NCBI RefSeq assembly: GCF_900091605.1
Contig: NZ_FMCQ01000011.1
Coordinates: 124,001-188,000 of the forward strand
From: Micromonospora tulbaghiae
Lineage (GTDB): Bacteria; Actinomycetota; Actinomycetes; Mycobacteriales; Micromonosporaceae
Direction of reading: 5' to 3'
DNA length: 64,000 nucleotides
Part shown: in pieces, positions 34,392-42,076 of the stretch
How positions within the stretch are numbered: the first letter of the stretch is position 1
Layout of the letters: each line of letters begins with the position of its first letter
Program-made: the position numbers and the translations under genes
The notes under the pieces: model-generated
Database searches by the model: none
What the model was told of the DNA's origin: nothing
Seen by the model: only the letters and a program-made list of their open reading frames with translations

Positions 34392-35798
34392 TCAGCTCGC
34401 CGGGCATCGCGTGCCGGGGGCGGGCACCGTCAGGTCGACGAGGTACCTGTCCACCACCGCCTCCGTGCAGGCGGTGCGCTGGTAGGTGCCGTGGCCCCAG
34501 CCCTCGTAGGTGACCAGACGTCCGTGCCGGCCCAACTGCCGGGCGACGTTCTCCGCCCAGGCGTAGCCGGTGCGCGGATCGTGCCGCGCGTTGAGCAGCA
34601 GCAGCGGCGTGCGGGTGTGCACGTTCAGCGCGCGCGGCGGGTTGCGGACCGGGGACGGCCAGCCCAGGCAGGTCTGCACGGCCAGCAGACCGGCGCCGTA
34701 CCGGACGTCCGGGGCGACGGCCACGGCGTCCCGGACCAGGCCGGCGTAGTCGGTGTAGTCGCGCACCCGCGCCGGCCGGTCCGCGCAGAACGCCGCGACC
34801 GAGAGCGGGAGGTTCACCTCCGGTGGCGGCGTGCCGGCGTCCATGTCCCGCACGGTTGCGGCCAGTTGCGGCCAGCGCGGGCCGGCGAGCAGGCCGAGTG
34901 CCACGGCGGTGACGTCGAAGGCGGTACGGGGCGCGTACCCGCCACGGTCCGCGCGGGCCAGCACCCGCGCCCACACCGACCGCACGTCCCGTTCGTGGAG
35001 CACACAGTCCGCCGACCTGTCGCACCAGGACACGAACTCGTCGAACGAGTCCTGCAACGCGGCGGCCTGTGTCCGCACGAAGGACCGCACGTCGAGACTG
35101 TGGTCGAACACGCCTTCCAGCACGACGGCCCGCACGTGGCCGGGGTACCGCTCGGCGTACTGCTGGCCCAGCAGTGTGCCGTACGAGCTTCCGTGGAAGG
35201 ACAGCCGCCGCTCCCCCAGCGCCCGCCGCAACGCGTCGAGGTCACGGACGGTGCTGAGCGTGTCGGCGTGGTCGAACACCGGGCTGGTCGGGCGGCACCT
35301 GCTCCACAGGGCCCTGTTGTAGGCCACCGCGGCGTCGAAGTCGGCCTGACCGGTCAGCGGGACGGGCGGCTTGCGCAGCACCGGATCCGGCGTGCAGACG
35401 GGCGCGGCGGTGCGGGCCACGGCGCGCGGGTCGAAGCTGACCAGGTCGAACCGGTCCAGCAGCTCGCCGCTGAACCGGTCGCCCTTGCGGATGCGCTCCA
35501 CCCCCGAGTCGCCGGGGCCGCCCGGCCCGAAGACCAGCGTGCCCACCCGCCGCTCCGGCGCTCGCGCGAGCCGACGTGCCACGGCGAGTTCGAACGTCGG
35601 GCCGTTCGGCCGGGCCCAGTCCACCGGCACGCGGAGCCGGGCGCATCGCACGCGCTCGTCCGGCGGGACGTTCGGCAGGTCGTCGGCGCACTCGCCCCAG
35701 ACGAGCCGCTGCGGCGGACCATCGGCGCGCGCCACGCCGGGCAGTCCCGCCAGGACGGTGAGCGCGGCCAGAGCGACGGCCACGGTACGTCGGAACAC
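34392..35798 (-). CDS. Secreted alpha/beta hydrolase, tripeptidyl aminopeptidase-like
   Basis: This 468-residue protein has a signal peptide MFRRTVAVALAALTVLAGLP cleaved near VARA-DG. The catalytic domain shows VFGPGGPGDSG, FDLVSFDPRAVART, and the nucleophile elbow FHGSSYGTLLGQQYAERYP (Ser near residue 190). The C-terminal TAP-like domain has LLLLNARHDPRTGYAWAENVARQLG and a His in GWGHGTYQRT. Cys pairs (CVLHE, CADR) fit an exported protein. GTG at 35798 follows GGGAGGT; upstream reading to 35966 is not coding. It is similar to Streptomyces SlpD/E proteases. Confidence 0.88.
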   Translation of the reverse strand: MFRRTVAVALAALTVLAGLPGVARADGPPQRLVWGECADDLPNVPPDERVRCARLRVPVDWARPNGPTFELAVARRLARAPERRVGTLVFGPGGPGDSGVERIRKGDRFSGELLDRFDLVSFDPRAVARTAAPVCTPDPVLRKPPVPLTGQADFDAAVAYNRALWSRCRPTSPVFDHADTLSTVRDLDALRRALGERRLSFHGSSYGTLLGQQYAERYPGHVRAVVLEGVFDHSLDVRSFVRTQAAALQDSFDEFVSWCDRSADCVLHERDVRSVWARVLARADRGGYAPRTAFDVTAVALGLLAGPRWPQLAATVRDMDAGTPPPEVNLPLSVAAFCADRPARVRDYTDYAGLVRDAVAVAPDVRYGAGLLAVQTCLGWPSPVRNPPRALNVHTRTPLLLLNARHDPRTGYAWAENVARQLGRHGRLVTYEGWGHGTYQRTACTEAVVDRYLVDLTVPAPGTRCPAS

Positions 35799-35998
35799 GG
35801 CACCTCCCGGTGTGTGGATACTCGTCGATTCTTCAGCGGCGTCCCACCCGAGTCCTATACGGAAACGCCCCGATACGCCCATCGGGCCTTCTCCCCGAGT
35901 CCGCCCTGAGGGCCACATGAAGGCGACGAGTTCGCGTCCGGGGCGGCCGGGCGCTCGGAGGGACATCGGGCCTGGTCCTAGCGGTCTAGCATCGGGCG

Positions 35999-36193
35999 AT
36001 GACGTCGTCCCTGGACCGCCTGCCGAAGATCAGCGCACCGGCCACGAGAGCGCTGACCGCCGCCGGCTACACCACGCTGCGCCGGCTCGCCGGGGTGCCG
36101 CGCGCGGAGCTGGCCCGCCTGCACGGCATGGGGCCGAAGGCGCTGGACGTCATCGAGGCCGCCCTCGACGAGCACGACCTGCGGCTGAGCTGA
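35999..36193 (+). CDS. Small helix-hairpin-helix protein
   Basis: This 64-residue protein has two helix-hairpin-helix-like motifs: LPKISAPATRALTAAGYTTLRRLAGVP and ELARLHGMGPKALDVIEAAL. It resembles the RNA polymerase alpha C-terminal domain fold and other small DNA-binding HhH proteins. TAGCAT at 35987-35992 lies six bases before the ATG (leaderless). It is followed four bases later by a VOC gene. Confidence 0.78.
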   Translation: MTSSLDRLPKISAPATRALTAAGYTTLRRLAGVPRAELARLHGMGPKALDVIEAALDEHDLRLS

Positions 36194-36197
36194 CGAG

Positions 36198-36587
36198 GTG
36201 ATCGCGGTGCCGCTCGGCAGGCTCCACCACCTGATCGTCGACTGCCCGGATCCGATGACCGAGGCACGGTTCTGGAGCGCGGTCCTCGGCGACCCGATCA
36301 CCTACGCGGACGACGACTTCGCCGTCGTGTCGACGAGTACGGCGGCGTCCGGGCTGGCGTTCCAGCGCGCCTCCGGGCTGACGCCGCCGACGTGGCCGGA
36401 TCCGGCGGTGCCGCAGCAGATGCACCTGGACGTGATGGTCGACGACCAGGACGCGGCGGGCGCGGCGGTACTCGCGCTGGGCGCGCGGCGGTTGCCGGGC
36501 GACCACGTGTACGCCGACCCCGCGGGCCACCCGTTCTGCCTGATCCGGCGCCCCACCTGGGCGTCGCCGGTGGGCGGGCCGATGTGA
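36198..36587 (+). CDS. VOC family protein (glyoxalase-like domain)
   Basis: This 129-residue protein has the paired beta-alpha-beta-beta-beta modules of the vicinal oxygen chelate fold: LHHLIVDCPDPMTEARFWSAVLGDP at residues 8-32 and QQMHLDVMVDDQDAAGAAVLALGARRLP near 75-102, ending GHPFCLIR. The His residues of the two modules may bind a metal. It resembles the Glyoxalase_6 group common in actinobacteria; the substrate is unknown. Confidence 0.85.
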   Translation: MIAVPLGRLHHLIVDCPDPMTEARFWSAVLGDPITYADDDFAVVSTSTAASGLAFQRASGLTPPTWPDPAVPQQMHLDVMVDDQDAAGAAVLALGARRLPGDHVYADPAGHPFCLIRRPTWASPVGGPM

Positions 36588-36609
36588 ATCCCGCTCTGAC
36601 CGGCCACCG

Positions 36610-37008
36610 TTACGGCGTCTCCTCGTAGGAGATGAACTCCAGCAGGCTTCCGTCCGGGTCGCGGAAGTAGACGCTGGTCCCGGTGCCACCGGCACCCACC
36701 CGCCGGACCGGTCCCGTCTCCACCTCGACGCCGTGCCGCCGCAGGTGCGCCACCGCCTCCTCGATCGGCCCCGCCCAGACGAAGCAGACGTCGCTGTTGC
36801 CCGGGCGCACCGGGACGCGGGCGACGTTGCCGCCGAGGTCGAGACCCGGCCCGTGCACGCTCAACTGCTGGGGGCCGATCCGGAAGGCGACGCGGTCGCC
36901 GCCGACGCCGATCACCTCGGCGCCGACGACGTCGCGATAGAAGCCGGTGGCGGCCCGCCAGTCGGACACGGCGATGACGACATGGTCGAGTCCGGTAACG
37001 GGCGCCAT
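36610..37008 (-). CDS. VOC family protein
   Basis: This 132-residue protein has GLDHVVIAVSDWRAATGFYRDVVGAEVI at residues 6-33, HGPGLDLGG and DVCFVWAGPIEEAVAHLRRHGVEVETGP, then YFRDPDGSLLEFI, with the final Glu as metal ligand. It is close to fosfomycin-resistance/virulence protein-like VOC proteins, though resistance is not implied. TAGGGT (complement of 37016-37021) stands seven bases before the ATG (leaderless). Confidence 0.88.
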   Translation of the reverse strand: MAPVTGLDHVVIAVSDWRAATGFYRDVVGAEVIGVGGDRVAFRIGPQQLSVHGPGLDLGGNVARVPVRPGNSDVCFVWAGPIEEAVAHLRRHGVEVETGPVRRVGAGGTGTSVYFRDPDGSLLEFISYEETP

Positions 37009-37058
37009 GCGTCCCACCCTATCGGCGGGCCCCGCCGGGTTCAGGCGCTTGCGCGCCG

Positions 37059-37790
37059 CTACCGCAGGTGCCGGGCGAAGAACCGGTTCGCGGGCTCCCC
37101 CTCGAAGTGCGGTACGCCCGTGTGCCCGCCCATGTTGGCGTGCAGCGTCTTCTCCGCCGAGCCGAAGGCGTCGAACAGGTCCAGCGCCATCTGCCGGTCG
37201 TTGCCCTCGTCGTCCCATTGCAGCAGGACGTGCAGCGGGACGGTGACTCGCCGCGCTTCCTCGACGATGGTGCGCGGCACGAAGCTCCCGGCGAACAGGA
37301 GCGCGGCCACGATGCGCGGTTCGACCAACGCCAGCCGTACGCCGATCGAGATCACCCCGCCGGCGTACCCGACCGGGCCTCCGACCTCGGGCAGCGCGAG
37401 GAGGGCGTCGAGCGCGGCCCGCCACTCCGGGACCGCCTTGTCGACCAGCGGCAGGACGAGCCGGTCGACGACCTCGTCGGCTACCGGCTCACCGGCTGCC
37501 AGCGAGCGGCGCAGGTCGGCGCGGGCCTGCTCGGCGGCGGCGGACGCGGGCCGGTCGCCGCTACCGGGAAGCTCGATGGTGGCGGCCGCGAAGCCCTGCG
37601 CGACGCAGCCCTCCGCCCGGGCCACCAGGCGCGGATACATCCGGCGCAGGCCGCCCGGGTGACCGAGCAGGATCAGCGGGGCCGGCGCGGACGTGGATGT
37701 GGGCGTCCACAGGAGGCCGGGGATCTCGCCGAGGGTGAACGTGCGCTCGCGGACGCCGTCGGCGAGGCGCTGTTCGGAGGTGAATCGCAT
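37059..37790 (-). CDS. Alpha/beta hydrolase (dienelactone hydrolase-like)
   Basis: This 243-residue protein shows PLILLGHPGGLRRMYPRLVARAEG near residue 38, the elbow GYAGGVISIGVRLA (Ser near residue 150; the first Gly of GxSxG is Ile) and a C-terminal His in GGHTGVPHFE. It is like a group of Actinobacteria hydrolases often annotated as dienelactone hydrolase-like. It is preceded by a promoter, a 17-codon leader peptide and a hairpin, an unusual control arrangement for such a gene. AAAGG precedes the ATG. Confidence 0.82.
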   Translation of the reverse strand: MRFTSEQRLADGVRERTFTLGEIPGLLWTPTSTSAPAPLILLGHPGGLRRMYPRLVARAEGCVAQGFAAATIELPGSGDRPASAAAEQARADLRRSLAAGEPVADEVVDRLVLPLVDKAVPEWRAALDALLALPEVGGPVGYAGGVISIGVRLALVEPRIVAALLFAGSFVPRTIVEEARRVTVPLHVLLQWDDEGNDRQMALDLFDAFGSAEKTLHANMGGHTGVPHFEGEPANRFFARHLR

Positions 37791-37802
37791 GGTCGTGCCT
37801 TT

Positions 37803-37824
37803 CGGGAGTGCGACGGCGCTCCCG
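37803..37824 (-). promoter_or_regulatory. Hairpin before the hydrolase ribosome-binding site
   Basis: CGGGAG and CTCCCG arms enclose ten bases. On the mRNA this stem lies between the leader-peptide stop and the hydrolase start, ending six bases before AAAGG. It could be part of translational attenuation controlled by the leader peptide. Confidence 0.45.
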
Positions 37825-37830
37825 GACGAC

Positions 37831-37884
37831 CTATCGCCCGGCCGTGACCCCCGAGGGGAGCACCCATGTCGTTACTGCGGTCAC
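37831..37884 (-). CDS. 17-residue leader peptide upstream of the hydrolase
   Basis: A GTG at 37884 opens a 17-codon frame, MTAVTTWVLPSGVTAGR, ending in TAG at 37831. It has one of the best ribosome-binding sites in the region, GAGGGAGG, eight bases upstream. The promoter at 37923-37951 sits about 40 bases before it. The peptide ends 40 bases before the hydrolase start. It is rich in Thr and Val. The frame is too short for statistical support; the evidence is the correctly ordered promoter, ribosome-binding site and stop. Confidence 0.5.
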   Translation of the reverse strand: MTAVTTWVLPSGVTAGR

Positions 37885-37922
37885 GGGTACCACCTCCCTC
37901 GTCCTCCGGCACGGCCACCGGA

Positions 37923-37951
37923 AAGCTAACAGCGCTCGCGGGGGCCGCCAA
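37923..37951 (-). promoter_or_regulatory. Promoter of the leader peptide and hydrolase
   Basis: Read on the minus strand, TTGGCG (37946-37951) and TAGCTT (37923-37928) are separated by exactly 17 bases. This is a good match to an actinobacterial housekeeping promoter and is positioned about 30-40 bases before the leader peptide start. Confidence 0.55.
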
Positions 37952-38015
37952 CCGGTTTTCGCGGTTCACCGTGGCGGCCGCGGCCTGCCGGTGCCGGGTG
38001 CTCCACGCCGGATCG

Positions 38016-38552
38016 TCAGCCGTGCTCGAAGCCGGCGAAGACGACCGCGAGCGTGCGGGTCTGCAGGTGCTCGTCCCATCCACCGTGCAGGGCGCCCTGG
38101 CACATGCCGGCGAGCAGCGCCATCACCTCGGGTAGCCGTACGGAGTCGGCGACGGCGCCGGCGGCCTGGGCCTGTTCCAGCAGCCTGCCCACCGCCTCCT
38201 CCAGGTGGCCCACCGCGTCCGGAAGCCGGATGTCCAAGCCGGATCCGGCGAGCAGGTCGACAGCGGTCTTCTTCGCGGCGGCCTGCGCCACCGTGTGCCT
38301 GAAGAACCCGAAGAGGTCGTGCCTTCCCGCCTCCTCGACGAGCTGCGCGAGCAGTCGCTTCATGAGCGCGACGAGCAGGTCCTCCTTGGTGGGGAAATGA
38401 CGGAAGACCGTGCCGATGGCGACGCCGGCCCGGCGGGCCACCTCCTCGGTGGAGGCGCGTGTGCCGAACTCGGCGAAGACCGCCTCGGCGGCGTCCAGGA
38501 TGCGTGCCCGGTTGCGCTGCGCGTCGGCGCGCAAGGGCGGACCCTCTACCAA
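38016..38552 (-). CDS. TetR family transcriptional regulator
   Basis: This 178-residue regulator has the TetR helix-turn-helix: RNRARILDAAEAVFAEFGTRASTEEVARRAGVAIGTVFRHFPTKEDLLVALMKRLL from about residue 11. The ligand domain follows. The start is taken as TTG at 38552, seven bases after GGAGG; the longer frame to 38597 would cover the operator. It is divergent from a SnoaL-like gene that it probably controls. Confidence 0.87.
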   Translation of the reverse strand: MVEGPPLRADAQRNRARILDAAEAVFAEFGTRASTEEVARRAGVAIGTVFRHFPTKEDLLVALMKRLLAQLVEEAGRHDLFGFFRHTVAQAAAKKTAVDLLAGSGLDIRLPDAVGHLEEAVGRLLEQAQAAGAVADSVRLPEVMALLAGMCQGALHGGWDEHLQTRTLAVVFAGFEHG

Positions 38553-38605
38553 AATGAGCCTCCACTCATTATCCTCGATGACAAGTCGAGTCATCACTCA
38601 TTATC
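38553..38605. promoter_or_regulatory. TetR operators in the TetR/SnoaL gap
   Basis: AATGAG at 38553-38558 and CTCATT at 38565-38570 form an inverted repeat with a six-base spacer. The ten-base word ACTCATTATC occurs at 38564-38573 and 38596-38605, 32 bases apart (three helical turns). The region is AT-rich compared with its surroundings. The divergent promoters of both genes lie here. Confidence 0.6.
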
Positions 38606-38617
38606 TCGGAGGTCGGC

Positions 38618-39022
38618 ATGACACCACAGGAGATCTTCGACGGCATGTGCGCCCGGTGGCTGGCGAACCTTCCCACCTTCGAGGCGGATTCGCTCGCAGA
38701 CGACGTGGTGATCGAGACGCCCTTCGCCGCACCCGGCCATCCGACGCGCACCGAGGGAAAACAAGCCGTTCTCCAGTTCACGCAAGCGGGCCGGGCGTCG
38801 TTCCCGGTGCGATTCGACGACTGCCGCGGCGTGGTCGTACACCAGACCGCCGATCCCGAGGTGATAGTGGTGGAGTACGAACTCGTCGGCACGCACACGA
38901 CGACCGGGGTGACCGCCTCCGCGCCGTTCATCGGGGTGTTGCGCACCCGGCACGGCAAGCTGGCCCACTGGCGCGAATACCAGCACACCCTCGTCGTCGC
39001 TCAGGCCGCCGGCCAGGCTTGA
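38618..39022 (+). CDS. SnoaL-like (NTF2-fold) protein
   Basis: This 134-residue protein has the NTF2-like cone fold features: ADDVVIETPFAAPGHPTRTEGKQAVLQF at about residues 26-53 and VVEYELVGTHTTTGVTASAPFIGVLRTRHGKLAHWREYQ near 83-121. Such proteins are isomerases, hydrolases or ligand-binding proteins. TCGGAGG lies seven bases before the ATG. The divergent TetR protein probably represses it. Confidence 0.83.
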   Translation: MTPQEIFDGMCARWLANLPTFEADSLADDVVIETPFAAPGHPTRTEGKQAVLQFTQAGRASFPVRFDDCRGVVVHQTADPEVIVVEYELVGTHTTTGVTASAPFIGVLRTRHGKLAHWREYQHTLVVAQAAGQA

Positions 39023-39058
39023 ACCCGCGTCACCACGGAGCGCCGCGCAGCACCCGGC

Positions 39059-39520
39059 TCAGTTGGTCGCCGTCGGCGACGGGGCGAACGGCCACGGCTG
39101 CGGGCCGAACAGCGCCGTACACGCGGTGAGGAGCCCGCGCTGCGCCTCGGCCATGCGCGCGTCGACCGGGCCGGTGTCCTCGTTGGGGTCGTTCCGGACG
39201 AACATGTCTCCGGATTCCTTCGTCACCACCGCCAGTCGCTCGCCGGCCTCCCGGACGCCCGGGTCGGCCGCCCTGCGGGCCCGCAGGGCGATCGGCGAGT
39301 TCGAGGTGAAGCGGACGTCCTGCTGCTCGATCACCCGGGCCACCATGTTGCACGCCCCGGTCGCGACCTTGTCCGCGGGCGCGGTCGAGCCGGCCTGCGG
39401 AGCGGCCGACGCCGCCGCGGCGGAGGACGACGACGGCGCGGCGGACGACGACGGCGCGGGCTCCGCCGGTGCACACGCGGAGACGAACAGCAGGGACAGT
39501 GCGGCGAGTTCACGTTTCAC
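39059..39520 (-). CDS. Probable lipoprotein of unknown function
   Basis: This 153-residue protein starts MKRELAALSLLFVSAC, a short signal peptide with Cys16 as lipid anchor. A low-complexity Ala/Ser/Pro linker follows (about residues 18-50), then a small domain with two Cys (GACNM and LLTACTALFG). TAGCCT (complement of 39527-39532) is six bases before the GTG (leaderless). The function is unknown. Confidence 0.72.
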   Translation of the reverse strand: MKRELAALSLLFVSACAPAEPAPSSSAAPSSSSAAAASAAPQAGSTAPADKVATGACNMVARVIEQQDVRFTSNSPIALRARRAADPGVREAGERLAVVTKESGDMFVRNDPNEDTGPVDARMAEAQRGLLTACTALFGPQPWPFAPSPTATN

Positions 39521-39602
39521 CGCACGAGGCTAACGATCATGGTGGGCGTGGCTGCCGTCCGGGTGCCACGCCCACCTCGTCATCGCGTCGACGTCGGACC
39601 CG

Positions 39603-39971
39603 TCACCGGCCGGCCGCGCGGAGCATCGCCTCCGTCTCGGGGTCGGGCATGATCTCCCGGACCTCCTGGGCGCAGCGGCACGAGACGGCGATCTTGGCGG
39701 CCCACTTCAGCGCCTCGTCGCGTGAGGACACGTCGAGGACCACGAACCCGCCGATGACCTCCTTGGTCTCCGGGAACGGCCCGTCGGTGACCACCCCGTC
39801 CGTACCCACGATGCTCGCCTGCTGGCGTTCGAGCCCGGTGCCGTACACGAACACGCCCGCGTTCACGGCCTCCTGGATGACCGCGTGCGCATCCTTGCCC
39901 ACCTGGGGGATCTCCTCGGCGGGGATGTGGTCCATCGCGCCGTCGTTGAACGAGATCAGGTACCGCGGCAT
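39603..39971 (-). CDS. YCII-related (DGPF) domain protein
   Basis: This 122-residue protein is of the YCII/DGPF type. It starts PRYLISFNDGAMDHI, includes DGPFPETKEVIGGFVVLDVSSRDEALKWAAKI, whose DGPF motif and Glu are family marks, and ends in a Cys-containing segment SCRCAQEVREIMPDP. Members are small ferredoxin-like-fold enzymes or sigma-factor-associated proteins. The ATG at 39971 is chosen by homology at the N-terminus and GGGAG upstream. Confidence 0.87.
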   Translation of the reverse strand: MPRYLISFNDGAMDHIPAEEIPQVGKDAHAVIQEAVNAGVFVYGTGLERQQASIVGTDGVVTDGPFPETKEVIGGFVVLDVSSRDEALKWAAKIAVSCRCAQEVREIMPDPETEAMLRAAGR

Positions 39972-40104
39972 GCCATGACTCCCTTGTCCGGGCGGCCCGG
40001 TCCGGCCGCCTCTCACCCGTACTACGAACGAGCCGCCGCGGATCCGACAGGCGGCAGCCCGCGTCGGTGAACGCCTTCGTCATGTGCGCGTGGCCCGCTG
40101 CCCG

Positions 40105-40962
40105 TCACCGCACGCCCTCCTCCGGGATGGGCACGGCGGTGCCGGTCACCGCGATCCCGGCGCCTGGTCCGGCGGGGATGCCGACCGTGAGCAGGCTCGG
40201 ACGGCCCATGTCCTCGCCCTGCCGCACGGTGACCGTCGCAGGCGGCTGCACCAGGCCCAGCTCGCGCAGGTAACCGCCGAACGCGGCGGCCGCCGCCCCG
40301 GTCGCGGCGTCCTCGACCACGCCGCCGGGCGGGAACGGGTTGCGCGCGTGGTACACCAGCGGAGACTCCCGGTGCACCAGGTCGATCGTCGTCCAGTCCC
40401 GCTCGGCCATCAGCGCGCTCAGCGCCGCCATGTCGTAGTCCAGGTCCGCCAGGCGCTGCCGGGTCGCGGCGGCCACGATCGGATGCCAGGCCCCGGCGTA
40501 CGCGACACGCGGCGGCAGCGTCGCGTCGAGATCGTCCGGCGACCAGCGCAGCGCGGCGAGCAGCGCCGCCAGGTCGCCGGCGCGCAGAGGTACGGTGCGC
40601 GGCGCGACGCTGGTCAGCGTGGCGGTCGTGGTGCCGTCGGCCGGCACGCTCGTGGCAACCTCGACCAGACCGGCGCGCGTGTCCAGGTGCAGCACACCGG
40701 GGCCGTGCCGCTCCGCGTAGGCGACCGCCGACGCGATCGTCGCGTGGCCGCAGAACGGTACCTCCGCCTTCGGGCTGAAGTAGCGCACGGTGAACCGCCC
40801 ACCCCCGCCCGAGGGCACGAGGAACGCCGTCTCGGAGTAACCGACCTGCGCCGCCACCTGCTGCATCTCCGCGTCGCCCGCCCCGGTGGCGTCCAGGACG
40901 ACACCGGCCGGGTTGCCACCGGTGGGATCGGCGGTGAACGCCGCGTATCGGAGAACGTCCAT
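40105..40962 (-). CDS. PhzF family isomerase-like protein
   Basis: This 285-residue protein shows the PhzF fold: FTADPTGGNPAGVVLDA at residues 9-25 with GGNPAGV, SETAFLVPS (Glu for catalysis near 49), RYFSPKAEVPFCGHATIASA near 65-84, and EDAATGAAAAAFGGYL in the second half. Family members act in phenazine or other metabolite isomerisation; here the substrate is unknown. ATG at 40962 is chosen because TAGGAT (complement of 40970-40975) lies seven bases upstream; GTG at 40968 is an alternative overlapping the TetR stop. Confidence 0.9.
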   Translation of the reverse strand: MDVLRYAAFTADPTGGNPAGVVLDATGAGDAEMQQVAAQVGYSETAFLVPSGGGGRFTVRYFSPKAEVPFCGHATIASAVAYAERHGPGVLHLDTRAGLVEVATSVPADGTTTATLTSVAPRTVPLRAGDLAALLAALRWSPDDLDATLPPRVAYAGAWHPIVAAATRQRLADLDYDMAALSALMAERDWTTIDLVHRESPLVYHARNPFPPGGVVEDAATGAAAAAFGGYLRELGLVQPPATVTVRQGEDMGRPSLLTVGIPAGPGAGIAVTGTAVPIPEEGVR

Positions 40963-40964
40963 GA

Positions 40965-41564
40965 TCACGATCCTAGGTCAGCGGGCCCGTTCTCGGCTGT
41001 CCCGAAGCGGGCGACGAGGAAGTCGAGTCGCTCCTCCTGCCCGCCCACCGGGATGCGGCCACTGCGGGACAGCACCGTGATGCCGTGCAGCGCGCTCCAG
41101 ATGACCTCCGCGGACAACTCCCGCCGCTCGTCTCCGGGGTCGAAGCAGCTGACGAACTCGTCGAAACAGGCTCGCAGCGGCGGCGGGGTCTCGGCGCTGG
41201 CGAACCGCAGCTCGGTGGGCAGGACGAACATGGCGTCGTACAGGGCCGGTCGCTCGGTCGCGAAGTCCAGGTAGGCGTGGCAGACGGCGCGTAGGGACTG
41301 CCCGGGATCGGGCGCGGCCTGCCGTGCGCGGCTCAGATGGCCGGCGAGTTCGGTGAACCCGTCCAGGGCGACGGCGGCGACGATGGCATCCTTGCCGTCG
41401 AAGTGGCTGTAGAGCACAGGCTGGCTGTACTCGACCCGCTCCGCCAGCCGCCTGGTGGTGACCGCCTCCCAGCCCTCGGTCTCGGCCAGTTCGCGCGCGG
41501 TGGCGACGATCAGTCGATGACGCTGCGCCCGTTCACGTTCGCGGCGCTCGCTGATTGCGGACAT
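40965..41564 (-). CDS. TetR family transcriptional regulator
   Basis: This 199-residue regulator has a TetR helix-turn-helix in RLIVATARELAETEGWEAVTTRRLAERVEYSQPVLYSHFDGKDAIVAAV (from about residue 17) and a C-terminal domain of the WHG/TetR_C_33-like type. TAGGAT (complement of 41571-41576) is six bases before the ATG, so it is probably leaderless. The dyads at 41574-41639 overlap this promoter. It is divergent from the DUF4267 gene and upstream of phzF. Confidence 0.9.
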   Translation of the reverse strand: MSAISERRERERAQRHRLIVATARELAETEGWEAVTTRRLAERVEYSQPVLYSHFDGKDAIVAAVALDGFTELAGHLSRARQAAPDPGQSLRAVCHAYLDFATERPALYDAMFVLPTELRFASAETPPPLRACFDEFVSCFDPGDERRELSAEVIWSALHGITVLSRSGRIPVGGQEERLDFLVARFGTAENGPADLGS

Positions 41565-41573
41565 GACCGGATC

Positions 41574-41639
41574 CTAGCAGCGCTAGACATCCTGTCGACG
41601 GCAATCTATCGTCGCTCTCACTGCTAGCGCCGCTAGCAG
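41574..41639. promoter_or_regulatory. Twin CTAGC-GCTAG operators
   Basis: The 13-base dyad CTAGCAGCGCTAG lies at 41574-41586, overlapping the TetR gene's -10. A longer version, CTGCTAGCG-C-CGCTAGCAG, lies at 41621-41639 with perfect nine-base arms; its core CTAGCGCCGCTAG starts 50 bases from the first. They are very probably binding sites of the adjacent TetR protein for itself and the divergent DUF4267 gene. Confidence 0.72.
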
Positions 41640-41669
41640 ACCGCCGCCGTCACCGAAGGGATGCCATCC

Positions 41670-42047
41670 ATGCTCACCACAGTCGCCACGGTGCTCGCCG
41701 GACTGATCGGCGCAGGCTGCGTCCTCATGGGACTGCTCGCCTTCCGGGCGCCGCAGGCTGCCGCCGGCTTCGGCATTCCCGACACGCCGACCGAGGACCC
41801 CACCTTCCGGGCCTGGCTGACCGTCAAGGCCGTACGCGACATCGCCTCGGGCGTCTTCCTCCTCATCCTGGTGGCCGGCGCGACACCCCATCTGCTGGGC
41901 TGGTTCATGCTCGCCGCCACCGGCATACCCGTCGGAGACGCGCTGATCGTGCGCCGCAGCAACGGCCCCGCGACCGCCGTCTACGGCGTTCACGGCGCCA
42001 CCGCCCTGGTGATGCTGGTGATCAGCGCCCTCCTGCTCGCCGCCTGA
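41670..42047 (+). CDS. DUF4267 family membrane protein
   Basis: This 125-residue protein has four hydrophobic helices with DUF4267-like features such as GFGIP and FRAWLTVKAVRDIASGVFLLIL (about residues 49-70). GAAGGG at 41655-41660 supports ATG at 41670 and not 41661. The twin operator upstream suggests control by the divergent TetR protein. Its role is unknown. Confidence 0.82.
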   Translation: MLTTVATVLAGLIGAGCVLMGLLAFRAPQAAAGFGIPDTPTEDPTFRAWLTVKAVRDIASGVFLLILVAGATPHLLGWFMLAATGIPVGDALIVRRSNGPATAVYGVHGATALVMLVISALLLAA

Positions 42048-42076
42048 CCGGCCACCACGGAACGGAGAATCCGATC

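Noticed and set aside
37860..37900. T-box-like GGTGGTACC on the minus strand before the hydrolase gene
   Set aside because: Only the short GGTGGTACC word matches; no specifier loop is seen and the downstream gene is not for amino-acid metabolism. The word is explained by the spacing between a ribosome-binding site and the leader-peptide start.
37866..38135. Plus-strand 89-codon frame with a GAGGGGAG site before ATG
   Set aside because: It runs antisense into the TetR gene, its composition is that of a shadow frame, and the minus-strand leader peptide explains the region better.
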